Shown: one piece after another, positions 7,071 through 13,449 of the stretch
How positions within the stretch are numbered: the stretch's first letter is position 1
How the letters are laid out: each line of letters opens with the position of its first letter
DNA from: an uncultured Corynebacterium sp.
GTDB lineage: Bacteria > Actinomycetota > Actinomycetes > Mycobacteriales > Mycobacteriaceae
Assembly (NCBI RefSeq): GCF_946221155.1
Contig: NZ_CAMIAN010000041.1
Location: 1-16,992, forward strand
Direction: 5' to 3'
Length of the DNA: 16,992 bases
The notes under the pieces: model-generated
The model's database searches: none
Told to the model about the DNA's origin: nothing
The model's input: only the letters and a program-made list of their open reading frames with translations
Translations under genes and position numbers: made by a program

Positions 7071-7871
7071 ATGAGCGAAAACACTAATCTTGTACTGGTC
7101 GAAGACAAAGCCGGCGTACGTTACATCACCATCAACCGCGCAGAAGCATACAACTCCCTAGACCAAAGGCTGCGTCTTGCACTGATTGAGGCCCTCCGTA
7201 ACGCGCAGAAGGATTCAGAAGAGCTCGGCTCCGCCGTGCGTGCCGTAGTTCTGCGCGCCAGTGGCAAGGCGTTCTGCTCCGGACAGGATCTAAAGGAACA
7301 GCTACGGGACACGCAAAACCGCACGGGTATGGAGAAGGTGGTGGAGGAGTACAACCCCATGACTGAGCTCCTCGCCGGGATCAGCGTGCCGACGATCGCC
7401 GCGATCCAGGGGCCGGCGGCAGGTGCGGGCTGGGGACTGGCAATGGCCTGCGACTTCCGCGTGATGTCCACCGCCGCCTCTTTCAAGGGCGCCTTCACAG
7501 GCGTGGGGCTGGCAGCGGACTCAGGCCTGTCACAGACCCTCGTGGACTGCGTGGGCCGCGCGAAGGCTCTGCAATTGCTGCTCTTGGACCGCAAGGTGTC
7601 CGCCGAGGAGGCCGCGGAGCTGGGCCTGGTGGAGCAGCTCGTGGAGCCGGCGGATCTCGAAGCGACCGTGGAGGAGCTGGCGAACAACTTCGCCGCCGGC
7701 CCGACCGCGGCATACAAGGAAATGAAGGCGCTGGTGAAGAACACCGCGGCGATCAGCGAGGCTGCCGCAGCCGAGGCGGAAGCACAGTTGCGCCTGTTTA
7801 ACACCGTCGATCATAGCGAAGCGGTGGCCGCCTTCCTAGAAAAGCGACCACCGCAGTTTAAGGGGGAGTAA
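7071..7871 (+). CDS. Enoyl-CoA hydratase/isomerase family protein (PaaG-like)
   Basis: 266-residue crotonase-fold protein acting on an acyl-CoA thioester. The oxyanion-hole segments are present: SGKAFCSGQDL (64-74) and GPAAGAG (114-120). The two glutamates used by classic enoyl-CoA hydratases are absent: their positions fall at Gly122 (GAGWGLAMACD) and Ala141 (FKGAFTG). Asp150 in GLAADSGLSQTL lies where PaaG-type isomerases carry an Asp. A delta-isomerase or another crotonase reaction is therefore more likely than hydration; the substrate is unknown. The C-terminus FLEKRPPQFKGE is typical of the superfamily. It is convergent with the acyl-CoA dehydrogenase gene, with nine bases between stops. 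Confidence 0.88.
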   Translation: MSENTNLVLVEDKAGVRYITINRAEAYNSLDQRLRLALIEALRNAQKDSEELGSAVRAVVLRASGKAFCSGQDLKEQLRDTQNRTGMEKVVEEYNPMTELLAGISVPTIAAIQGPAAGAGWGLAMACDFRVMSTAASFKGAFTGVGLAADSGLSQTLVDCVGRAKALQLLLLDRKVSAEEAAELGLVEQLVEPADLEATVEELANNFAAGPTAAYKEMKALVKNTAAISEAAAAEAEAQLRLFNTVDHSEAVAAFLEKRPPQFKGE

Positions 7872-7880
7872 GGCTAGACC

Positions 7881-9056
7881 CTAGCTATCGCCCTTGGCCA
7901 GGCGGCGAGAGATGATCTCGATCATGATCTCGTTCGGGCCGCCGTAGATCGGCTGGACGCGGGAGTCCAGGTAGTGCGTGGAGATCGGGTACTCCAGCAT
8001 GAAGCCGTAGCCGCCGTGCAGCTGCAGAGCCTCGTTAACAACCTCGATCTGCAGCTCGGTGGTCTGGTACTTAGCCATTGCGCCGGTGACCTCGTCCAGG
8101 GTGCCGTTGACCTTCTCCATGATGCAGGCATCAACGAAGGACTGGGAGCCCTGGATGTTGGTGGCCATCTTGGCCAGCTCCCAGCGGTATGCCTGGTGGT
8201 CGATCAGGCGCTGACCGAAGGTCTTGCGATCCTGGGAGTGCTTGTATACCAGGTCGAACGCACGGCGGGAGGTAGCGATGGAGCCCACGGCGATGGACAG
8301 ACGCTCCTGTGCCAGGTTGGTGCGCAGGTAGCCGAATGCAGCGCCCTCTTCGCCCAGCAGGTTCTCCTTCGGAACGCGAGTGTCCTCGAAGGACAGCTCA
8401 GCGGTGTCCTGAGACTTCAGGCCGACCTTCTTCAGCGGGCCGGTCTTGGTGTAGCCCTCCATGCCGTCCTCAACGATCAGCATGGAAACGCCTGCGCGGC
8501 CCTTCTCCGGGTTGGTCACGACGACCAGCAGGGTGAAGTCTGCCTGGACACCGTTGGAGATGAAGGTCTTCGCACCATTGACGATGTAGTCGCCGTTCTC
8601 GTCCTTCTTAGCGAAGGTGCGGATGCCAGCCAGGTCGGCACCTGCGCCCGGCTCGGTCATGGCCAGTGCGGCGATCTTTTCACCGGCACACAGCGGCTTC
8701 AGGAAACGCTCCTTCTGCTCGTCGTTGCCGAAGCGCTGCAGGTAGGGGATAACCAGGTCGTTGATGGTCTGGATGCCCACGATAACGGAACCGGAGTCAG
8801 CCTTAGCCAGCTCCTCGGTCAGCACAGCGTTGAAGCGGTAGTCGTTCTCCATACCGCCGCCGCCGAACTCCTCTGGAGCCATCATGCCCAGCAGGCCCTG
8901 CTGACCAGCCTTCTGGAACATCTCGCGGTCGCAGTAGCCCTGCTCGTGCCAGCGGTCAACGTTCGGGGCGATCTCGGCCTTCACGAAGTCCGCGCAGGCC
9001 TCGCGGAACATGTTGTGCTCTTCTTCGAAAATGTTGCGTGGCAGGAAGTTCTTCAT
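7881..9056 (-). CDS. Acyl-CoA dehydrogenase (long-chain/isovaleryl-type base)
   Basis: 391-residue FAD-dependent acyl-CoA dehydrogenase that introduces the alpha-beta double bond in an acyl-CoA and passes electrons to ETF. The N-terminal helical domain (1-125) is followed by the beta domain with ALAMTEPGAGADLAG (130-144) and the FAD-contacting TFISNG, then by the C-terminal helical domain with RKTFGQRLIDHQ and QLHGGYGFMLEYP. Where medium- and short-chain enzymes carry the base Glu in YEG, this protein has YGGPNE. A Glu at 251 (AQERLSIAVG) occupies the position used by long-chain and isovaleryl-CoA dehydrogenases. AAAGGAA lies seven bases before the ATG. The substrate is not certain. Confidence 0.93.
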   Translation of the reverse strand: MKNFLPRNIFEEEHNMFREACADFVKAEIAPNVDRWHEQGYCDREMFQKAGQQGLLGMMAPEEFGGGGMENDYRFNAVLTEELAKADSGSVIVGIQTINDLVIPYLQRFGNDEQKERFLKPLCAGEKIAALAMTEPGAGADLAGIRTFAKKDENGDYIVNGAKTFISNGVQADFTLLVVVTNPEKGRAGVSMLIVEDGMEGYTKTGPLKKVGLKSQDTAELSFEDTRVPKENLLGEEGAAFGYLRTNLAQERLSIAVGSIATSRRAFDLVYKHSQDRKTFGQRLIDHQAYRWELAKMATNIQGSQSFVDACIMEKVNGTLDEVTGAMAKYQTTELQIEVVNEALQLHGGYGFMLEYPISTHYLDSRVQPIYGGPNEIMIEIISRRLAKGDS

Positions 9057-9178
9057 GGGTTCCTTTCAAACCAGGACGTTGGCTGCGTGAGCTGTCGTAC
9101 TTGAACTACTGGGAAAGCAGCGTGCGTAGCGCCAGTGGCAGCAATGTCGGCTATAGAGATTTCTGTGTGTTGCAGCGC

Positions 9179-9207
9179 GATGTCGCGTCGCTATTGTGAC
9201 GTGCATC
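9179..9207. promoter_or_regulatory. Imperfect inverted repeat upstream of acyl-CoA dehydrogenase
   Basis: GATG...CGTC (9179-9189) faces GACG...CATC (9198-9207). An extended -10 TGCTATTCT is on the minus strand at 9223-9231, so this repeat would lie in or near the start of an approximately 160-base leader. It could be a repressor operator for the dehydrogenase gene. Confidence 0.25.
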
Positions 9208-9363
9208 TCTGCGTTGCTTATGAGAATAGCATTTCTTTGGGGTGAAAGTACAAGGAAACCCCTCGATATTGGGCGAAAACGCACGGTTGGGCACTGGACG
9301 TGGTTGTGGCTCCACCCCTGCGGGGTAATCTTGTCACCCCCGCTTGTTAAAGGCGCAGGTCAG

Positions 9364-9395
9364 ATATTTCTTCAACAATTTTGTTGCTTAAATAT
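9364..9395. repeat. 32-bp AT-rich palindrome touching the -35 box
   Basis: Arms ATATTT and CAACAA (9364-9378) mirror TTGTTG and AAATAT (9381-9395), with a 3-base mismatch in each arm and a TT centre. It abuts TTGACA. It may be a regulator site, or an AT-rich upstream element; it has no coding content. Confidence 0.65.
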
Positions 9396-9426
9396 TGACA
9401 AGCCAGGTGAGGCTTGGCTAACCTCA
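9395..9426 (+). promoter_or_regulatory. Promoter with overlapping DtxR (iron) box
   Basis: A consensus -35 TTGACA (9395-9400), an 18-base spacer and -10 TAACCT (9419-9424) form a strong rightward promoter. TGAGGCTTGGCTAACCTCA (9408-9426) matches the corynebacterial DtxR operator TWAGGTWAGSCTWACCTWA at 15 of 19 positions and covers the -10, the usual geometry for iron-dependent repression. The match was made by eye. Confidence 0.6.
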
Positions 9427-9430
9427 TGGA

Positions 9431-9769
9431 TGTGTCACAGGCTAGTCACCTGAGGCGCACTGCAGTTGTGGAATATGTTGCAGCACCTGTCGAAGGCTCA
9501 GTTGCCGGCGCAGTATTCGTGCGACGAGGGTTTCTCTCTTCTCCCCGAAGCGCATGAGCATCGGCTATCGCTTTCTCCTCCGAGGTGCTGTGGTTGTTTA
9601 CCTGGTTGTTTCGCGACCGCCAGCTTCGTCACCTGGCGGTTGCTTACCGGGTAGAAGCTTCTGATGGCTCGTCACCATCGAAGGCTGAAGGCTAAAGGCC
9701 GTAGGTCAATGGCCAAGGCAAAAGGCGAGGAAAGGTCCGAATCTTTCGGGCTTATCCTCGCCTTTTTCT
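9431..9769 (+). ncRNA. Candidate DtxR-controlled orphan transcript (sRNA or small ORFs)
   Basis: From the predicted start near 9431 to the terminator at 9720-9769 there is no recognisable gene. Three tiny frames are chained by stop/start overlap: GTG 9432 (or ATG 9426) to 9557, ATG 9554 to 9664 and ATG 9664 to 9816. The first has few G/C third positions (about 40%), unlike genes nearby, and the third runs through the terminator, so coding is doubtful. A regulatory RNA repressed by iron-loaded DtxR is one reading; a decayed iron-regulated gene is another. Confidence 0.35.
9720..9769 (+). terminator. Strong branched terminator, possibly bidirectional
   Basis: A 12-bp outer stem (9720-9731 with 9755-9766) ending in TTTTTCTT encloses a second hairpin CCGAA-TCT-TTCGG (9737-9749). 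On the minus strand the stem is followed by TTTTGCC, so it may also end DUF5997 transcription. Longer nested inverted arms surround it (9692-9700 with 9808-9816). Confidence 0.8.
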
Positions 9770-9839
9770 TATTCTTCGCGTCGCCTGCGGCCGAAGTCTA
9801 TGCCTTTGGCCTTTAGTTTCTAGCTCCTAGCTCCTTTAA

Positions 9840-10208
9840 CTATTGACGCCCCGTCTCCTCGCGCTCACTAGCCAGCTTATGGCGAGCCTCCCGCAACCAC
9901 TCCGGTTGCTTTTCCAGCAGCGCCTTAATCTCCTCAGTAGTGAGGGGCTTATCCATGTCATTGTTTTTCAGCGAAGTGATGCTAATTCCCAGCTTGCGAG
10001 CTACCTCGGGGCGGGGGTGTGGCCCCTCCCGGCGCAGCGTCTGCAACCACTCGGGCGGATTTGTCTGCAGTTCCACAAACTGCTCGTGAGTAAGTGCCGA
10101 ATCCTGAAACTCCTGCGGCGTAGCCGGAAGGTAAATTGCCAGCTTCTTGGCGGCGGTGGCGGGCTTCATAGGCGGGCCGGACTTGTAACTCGGGTTCGCG
10201 TCAGTCAT
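9840..10208 (-). CDS. DUF5997 family protein with duplicated HTH-like unit
   Basis: 122-residue protein of the actinobacterial DUF5997 family, of unknown function. It consists of two copies of a roughly 50-residue unit: AKKLAI (20-25) pairs with ARKLGI (70-75), LTHEQ (39-43) with LTTEE (89-93), and PEWL (52-55) with PEWL (102-105), all offset by exactly 50 with no gap. The segment RPEVARKLGISITSL resembles a helix-turn-helix, which suggests nucleic-acid binding (inference). The start at 10208 was chosen because TAGAAT lies seven bases upstream, fitting a leaderless message; ATGs at 10214 and 10217 are alternatives. It is divergent from the LysR-effector gene, with 37 bases between starts. Confidence 0.87.
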   Translation of the reverse strand: MTDANPSYKSGPPMKPATAAKKLAIYLPATPQEFQDSALTHEQFVELQTNPPEWLQTLRREGPHPRPEVARKLGISITSLKNNDMDKPLTTEEIKALLEKQPEWLREARHKLASEREETGRQ

Positions 10209-10215
10209 GCCCATC

Positions 10216-10221
10216 ATTCTA
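10216..10221 (-). promoter_or_regulatory. Leaderless -10 of the DUF5997 gene
   Basis: TAGAAT on the minus strand ends exactly seven bases before the ATG at 10208. No ribosome site is present. Its -35 would fall under the -10 of the opposing gene. Confidence 0.5.
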
Positions 10222-10232
10222 ATGAACGGCTC

Positions 10233-10238
10233 TATTAT
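10233..10238 (+). promoter_or_regulatory. Leaderless -10 of the LysR-effector gene
   Basis: TATTAT, one base from the TATAAT consensus, ends seven bases before the ATG at 10246, with no ribosome site. It is 11 bases from the opposing -10, so the two polymerases cannot bind together. Confidence 0.5.
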
Positions 10239-10245
10239 TGGTGCC

Positions 10246-10953
10246 ATGTCCACTCCGCAGAGTCGCGCCGCCAAGCCGCGCCAGCACCTGAAAGTCGTCT
10301 TTAGCACTGGTGTGCAGCCGGACAAGTGGTTCCGCCGCTTCGACGAGAGGGTTCCCGGGTGGAAGATCGCCAGCGCGGGTACCGACGACCCGTTAACGTA
10401 TATCCGCGCAGGTCAGGCGGATGTTGCATTGGTGCGCCTCCCAGCTGAGGGGTTCGAGCGCCCGGCCGACATGCATGAGGTTGCCCTCTATGAAGAGCAG
10501 ATTGGCGTCGCCGCCCCCAAGGAACATCCCGTCAAAGTTATGGACTCCATAGAATTCCGCGAGTTGGCTGACGAGAAGCTCATGTACGTCACCCCGACTA
10601 CCGGCTGGGATGATGTGGCGGCGCTGCGCGAAGCTCTGCAGGTTGTTGCTGCGAATGTTGGTATCGCCGTTGCGCCGCGCCCCTTGCTGCGGGCCATTAA
10701 CCAGCGTGGGGTGGTTCACCGAGACCTTTCTGGAATTGACGCCACCACGTGCCCCCGTACCCGCGTGGCGCTGATGTGGCTTACCGAATCCGACAGTGAC
10801 GTCATCCAGGACTTCGTCGGGATCTGTAAAGGGCGCACCGCGAGTAGTTCGCGACAGGCGGCTACGCGACGACGTGTTGGCGTCAATAAAAGGGCAGATA
10901 AAGCAAAGAAAAGCGGTAAGAGTAAGGCCTTACAAGGCGCGCGACGAAAATAA
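10246..10953 (+). CDS. LysR-type substrate-binding domain protein lacking the HTH
   Basis: 235-residue protein matching only the effector-binding half of LysR-type regulators. Residues about 15-190 show the type 2 periplasmic-binding-like pattern: LKVVFSTGVQPDKWFRRF, the block RAGQADVALVRLP, LYEEQIGVAAPKEHPV, and VVAANVGIAVAPRPLLRAI near the C-terminus, followed by RTRVALMWLTESDSDVIQDFVGI. No winged-HTH precedes it. Residues about 195-235 form a Lys/Arg-rich, probably disordered tail. The ATG at 10246 is preferred over 10207 because it has a leaderless -10 and avoids overlapping the divergent gene. Such proteins commonly lie next to DUF5997 genes in actinobacteria (recalled, not searched). 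Joint function is inference. Confidence 0.85.
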   Translation: MSTPQSRAAKPRQHLKVVFSTGVQPDKWFRRFDERVPGWKIASAGTDDPLTYIRAGQADVALVRLPAEGFERPADMHEVALYEEQIGVAAPKEHPVKVMDSIEFRELADEKLMYVTPTTGWDDVAALREALQVVAANVGIAVAPRPLLRAINQRGVVHRDLSGIDATTCPRTRVALMWLTESDSDVIQDFVGICKGRTASSSRQAATRRRVGVNKRADKAKKSGKSKALQGARRK

Positions 10954-11083
10954 AGAACTGATTCCGATTGGGTTAAGAATCCTAAACACAACGTGCATTA
11001 TTCGTTGGGGAGCTATTAGAACTGGAGGACAGTGCTTTTGAAATAAGCAAAAGTGAAAGAGAACCGACAGAAAGGTATTTGTA

Positions 11084-11740
11084 ATGAACTCCACCAAGCG
11101 CTTCCGCCGTTCCGCAGTGGCTCTGGCCGCAGGTGCATCCCTGGTATTCGGCGTTTCCGCGTGCTCTGACGATGCAGAGGACGCGAAGGATAAGGCCGGC
11201 GACGCGGCCAACTCTGCCACCGAAAAGGCCGGCGAGGCTGCCGATTCCGCTACCGCGAAGGCCGGTGAAGGCGAGGGCAGCGAGTCTGAATCCGAGGGTG
11301 CTGACGCCGAGGGCTCTGAGGGCGCTGACGCTGAGGGTGCCGAGGGTGCCGATGCCAAGGGCGAGACTGAGAAGGTTCAGACCGCTAGCGGCGAAGAGGT
11401 TGAGCTGCCCAAGGACATCAAGACCGCTTGGGATAACGAGGGTGGCGAGACCGGCGCCTTCGGAAAGCTGACCGAGTTCGCCGAGGGGGAGAACGGCTCC
11501 CTGGCTACCTTCGATAAGGGCTGGATCGCTAACTCCAAGGACCACGGTGCAGTCCCGCTGATCGGCAAGATTGGCGAGACCTGGAACAACGGCGGCGGCC
11601 TGGACAACGAGCTGGGTCTGCCGACCGCTCCGGAGAAGGGCGATGCAGCTAACGGCTGGACCCAGTCCTTCGAAAACGGCACCATCACGTGGGCTAAGGA
11701 TGAGTCCGGTCAGTACACCGAGACCATCGAGAAGCGCTAA
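11084..11740 (+). CDS. LGFP-repeat lipoprotein
   Basis: 218-residue predicted lipoprotein. A signal peptide (1-26, RFRRS then a hydrophobic run) ends in the lipobox VSAC with Cys27 as lipid anchor. Residues 30-62 hold two Ala-rich helical repeats (KAGDAANSATE, KAGEAADSATA). Residues 62-95 are an acidic low-complexity linker of EGADAEGSEG-type units. The C-terminal half (about 105-205) carries LGFP-type sequence, clearest in ELGLPTAPEKGDAANGWTQ followed by FENGTITW. LGFP repeats are thought to bind the arabinogalactan-mycolate wall, so it probably sits at the cell surface. GAAAGG lies eight bases upstream of the ATG and a terminator follows the stop, so it is monocistronic. Confidence 0.88.
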   Translation: MNSTKRFRRSAVALAAGASLVFGVSACSDDAEDAKDKAGDAANSATEKAGEAADSATAKAGEGEGSESESEGADAEGSEGADAEGAEGADAKGETEKVQTASGEEVELPKDIKTAWDNEGGETGAFGKLTEFAEGENGSLATFDKGWIANSKDHGAVPLIGKIGETWNNGGGLDNELGLPTAPEKGDAANGWTQSFENGTITWAKDESGQYTETIEKR

Positions 11741-11768
11741 GTTCTAACCCTCAACTAGAACTTGATAA

Positions 11769-11813
11769 CCCCAGGTGAGGGGCGGGAAACGCCCCTGCGC
11801 CTGGGGCTTATTA
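11769..11813 (+). terminator. Terminator of the LGFP lipoprotein gene
   Basis: Outer stem CCCCAGG / CCTGGGG (11769-11775, 11800-11806) encloses GGGGCG-GGAAA-CGCCCC (11779-11795) and is followed by CTTATTATGTTT. Confidence 0.85.
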
Positions 11814-11904
11814 TGTTTACCCAGAGTTCATCTGACAACAATGTAATTTCCATGCGATGCGCATAGCGTCGAGGATGTCCGAAGCAAGTAACAACTACCC
11901 ATCT

Positions 11905-11921
11905 CATCCGTATCCCGGATG
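11905..11921. promoter_or_regulatory. Inverted repeat in the phoH2 upstream region
   Basis: CATCCG-TATCC-CGGATG is a perfect 6-bp inverted repeat with a 5-base centre, 74 bases before the phoH2 ATG. It may be an operator or a short hairpin. I could not assign a convincing phoH2 promoter. Confidence 0.3.
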
Positions 11922-11994
11922 TAAAGCGTAGCTTTTGCGGCGTGGAACGTCCGGGTTGATTGACTCACAATCCCTTACAAGGAGCACCACCTCC

Positions 11995-13386
11995 ATGACT
12001 TCCGCCGCGCCCACCGATCAGGCACATCAGAACCTTCAGGAAGAACAGGCTCTCAACGCGCACTCCGACGCAGAGCTCGGGCTTCGTACCTACGTCCTCG
12101 ACACTTCGGTGTTGCTTTCCGATCCCTGGGCACTCATCAAGTTTGCGGAACACCGCATCATCCTCCCCGTCGTCGTCATCAGTGAACTCGAAGGCAAGCG
12201 CCACCACCCGGAACTCGGCTGGTTCGCCCGGCAAGCCCTGCGCATGCTTGAGGACTTTCGGCAGGAGCACGGCCGGCTGGACATGCCCAGCATCGTCAAT
12301 GAGACGGGCGGTACCGTCCAAGTTGAGCTGAACCATGTTGACCAGTCCGTGCTGCCCACGGGCCTGCGAGGAGAACAGAACGATCATCGCATCCTGGCTT
12401 GCGCTTTGAACCTCCGAGCCGAGGGGCACAACGTCACACTGGTGACGAAGGACGTGCCGCTTCGTGTGAAGGCAGGCGCCGTTGGTCTTGACGCCGACGA
12501 ATACCACGCCCAGGATGTCGTGCTTACCGGATACAACGGCATGGCTCGCGCAGAGGTGCCCTCCAGCATCATCGACGAGTTGTACGACATCGGGGAGGCC
12601 GACATCTCCGGCGCACTGACGGTAGACGGCGACGAGGTTGACGAGCTGCCGATTCACTGTGGTCTACAGCTGACCGCGGGCAGCCAGTCCGTACTGGCAC
12701 GCTCGATGGGGGACGGCATGGTGCGCCAGGTTCCCACTGACTTGGAAGCCTTCGGTATTCGGGGGCGCAGCGCCCAGCAGCGCGTGGCGTTGGATCTGCT
12801 GCTGGATAACGAGGTTGGGATTGTCAGTCTGGGCGGTTCCGCGGGTACCGGCAAGTCCGCTTTGGCGCTTTGCGCCGGGCTGGAGGCAGTGCTGGAACGA
12901 GGCGAACACAAGCGCATTGTTGTCTTCCGCCCCCTGTATGCCGTAGGCGGTCAGGACTTGGGCTATCTGCCAGGCAGCGAGACGGAGAAGATGAACCCCT
13001 GGGCGCAGGCCGTGTATGACACCTTGGAAGGGGTGGTCAGCGACAACGTGCTGGAGGAGATTGACGCCCGGGGATTACTGGAAGTGCTGCCGTTGACCCA
13101 CATCCGTGGCCGCAGTCTGAACGACAGCTTCGTCATCGTGGACGAGGCCCAGTCGCTCGAGCGCAACGTCTTGCTTACTGTTCTCTCGCGCCTGGGGCGC
13201 AACTCCCGAGTCGTGTTGACCCACGACGTTGCACAGCGCGATAACCTGCGCGTAGGCCGCCACGATGGCATCCAGGCGGTAATCGAAAAGCTGAAGAATA
13301 ACCCGCTTTTCGCACACGTTACGCTGACCCGATCTGAGCGTTCCGCGATCGCTGAACTGGTGACGAATCTGCTGGAAAAAGGATAG
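11995..13386 (+). CDS. phoH2: PIN domain-PhoH fusion (PhoH2), ribonuclease/RNA helicase
   Basis: 463-residue fusion matching Rv1095. The N-terminal PIN nuclease domain (about 30-170) has its acidic residues visible: Asp36 (YVLDTSVLL), Glu64 (ISELEGK), Asp130 (QNDHRILACAL) and Asp153 (LVTKDVPLR). The C-terminal PhoH ATPase (about 250-460) has Walker A GGSAGTGKS (280-288), Walker B VIVDEAQ (380-386) and THDVAQRD as a sensor-like segment. Studied mycobacterial PhoH2 proteins unwind and cleave RNA using ATP. The ATG at 11995 was chosen over 11935 because AAGGAG lies ten bases upstream and similarity starts later. No antitoxin-like PhoAT frame precedes it in the 180 bases upstream. Confidence 0.95.
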   Translation: MTSAAPTDQAHQNLQEEQALNAHSDAELGLRTYVLDTSVLLSDPWALIKFAEHRIILPVVVISELEGKRHHPELGWFARQALRMLEDFRQEHGRLDMPSIVNETGGTVQVELNHVDQSVLPTGLRGEQNDHRILACALNLRAEGHNVTLVTKDVPLRVKAGAVGLDADEYHAQDVVLTGYNGMARAEVPSSIIDELYDIGEADISGALTVDGDEVDELPIHCGLQLTAGSQSVLARSMGDGMVRQVPTDLEAFGIRGRSAQQRVALDLLLDNEVGIVSLGGSAGTGKSALALCAGLEAVLERGEHKRIVVFRPLYAVGGQDLGYLPGSETEKMNPWAQAVYDTLEGVVSDNVLEEIDARGLLEVLPLTHIRGRSLNDSFVIVDEAQSLERNVLLTVLSRLGRNSRVVLTHDVAQRDNLRVGRHDGIQAVIEKLKNNPLFAHVTLTRSERSAIAELVTNLLEKG

Positions 13387-13436
13387 TTCGCTCACAGCTG
13401 CCGGTAGCCAGGTGGCGTAACTGATAGGTCTTAGGG

Positions 13437-13442
13437 CACAAT
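13437..13442 (+). promoter_or_regulatory. Candidate leaderless -10 of the acetyltransferase gene
   Basis: CACAAT ends seven bases before the ATG at 13450, the same hexamer and distance as at coaA. No ribosome site is visible. Confidence 0.4.
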
Positions 13443-13449
13443 TTCTTCC

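Noticed and set aside
7974..9104. 376-codon plus-strand frame opposite the acyl-CoA dehydrogenase gene
   Set aside because: Shadow of a complete dehydrogenase on the other strand; no family pattern and no ribosome site.
9196..9453. 85-codon frame crossing the iron-box promoter
   Set aside because: It spans the -35, -10 and palindrome, has no ribosome site and ends right after the predicted transcript start.
9466..9654. 62-codon Cys-rich frame within the orphan transcript
   Set aside because: It starts on a TTG without a ribosome site, and composition and codon use are unlike neighbouring genes. Kept only as a remote possibility.
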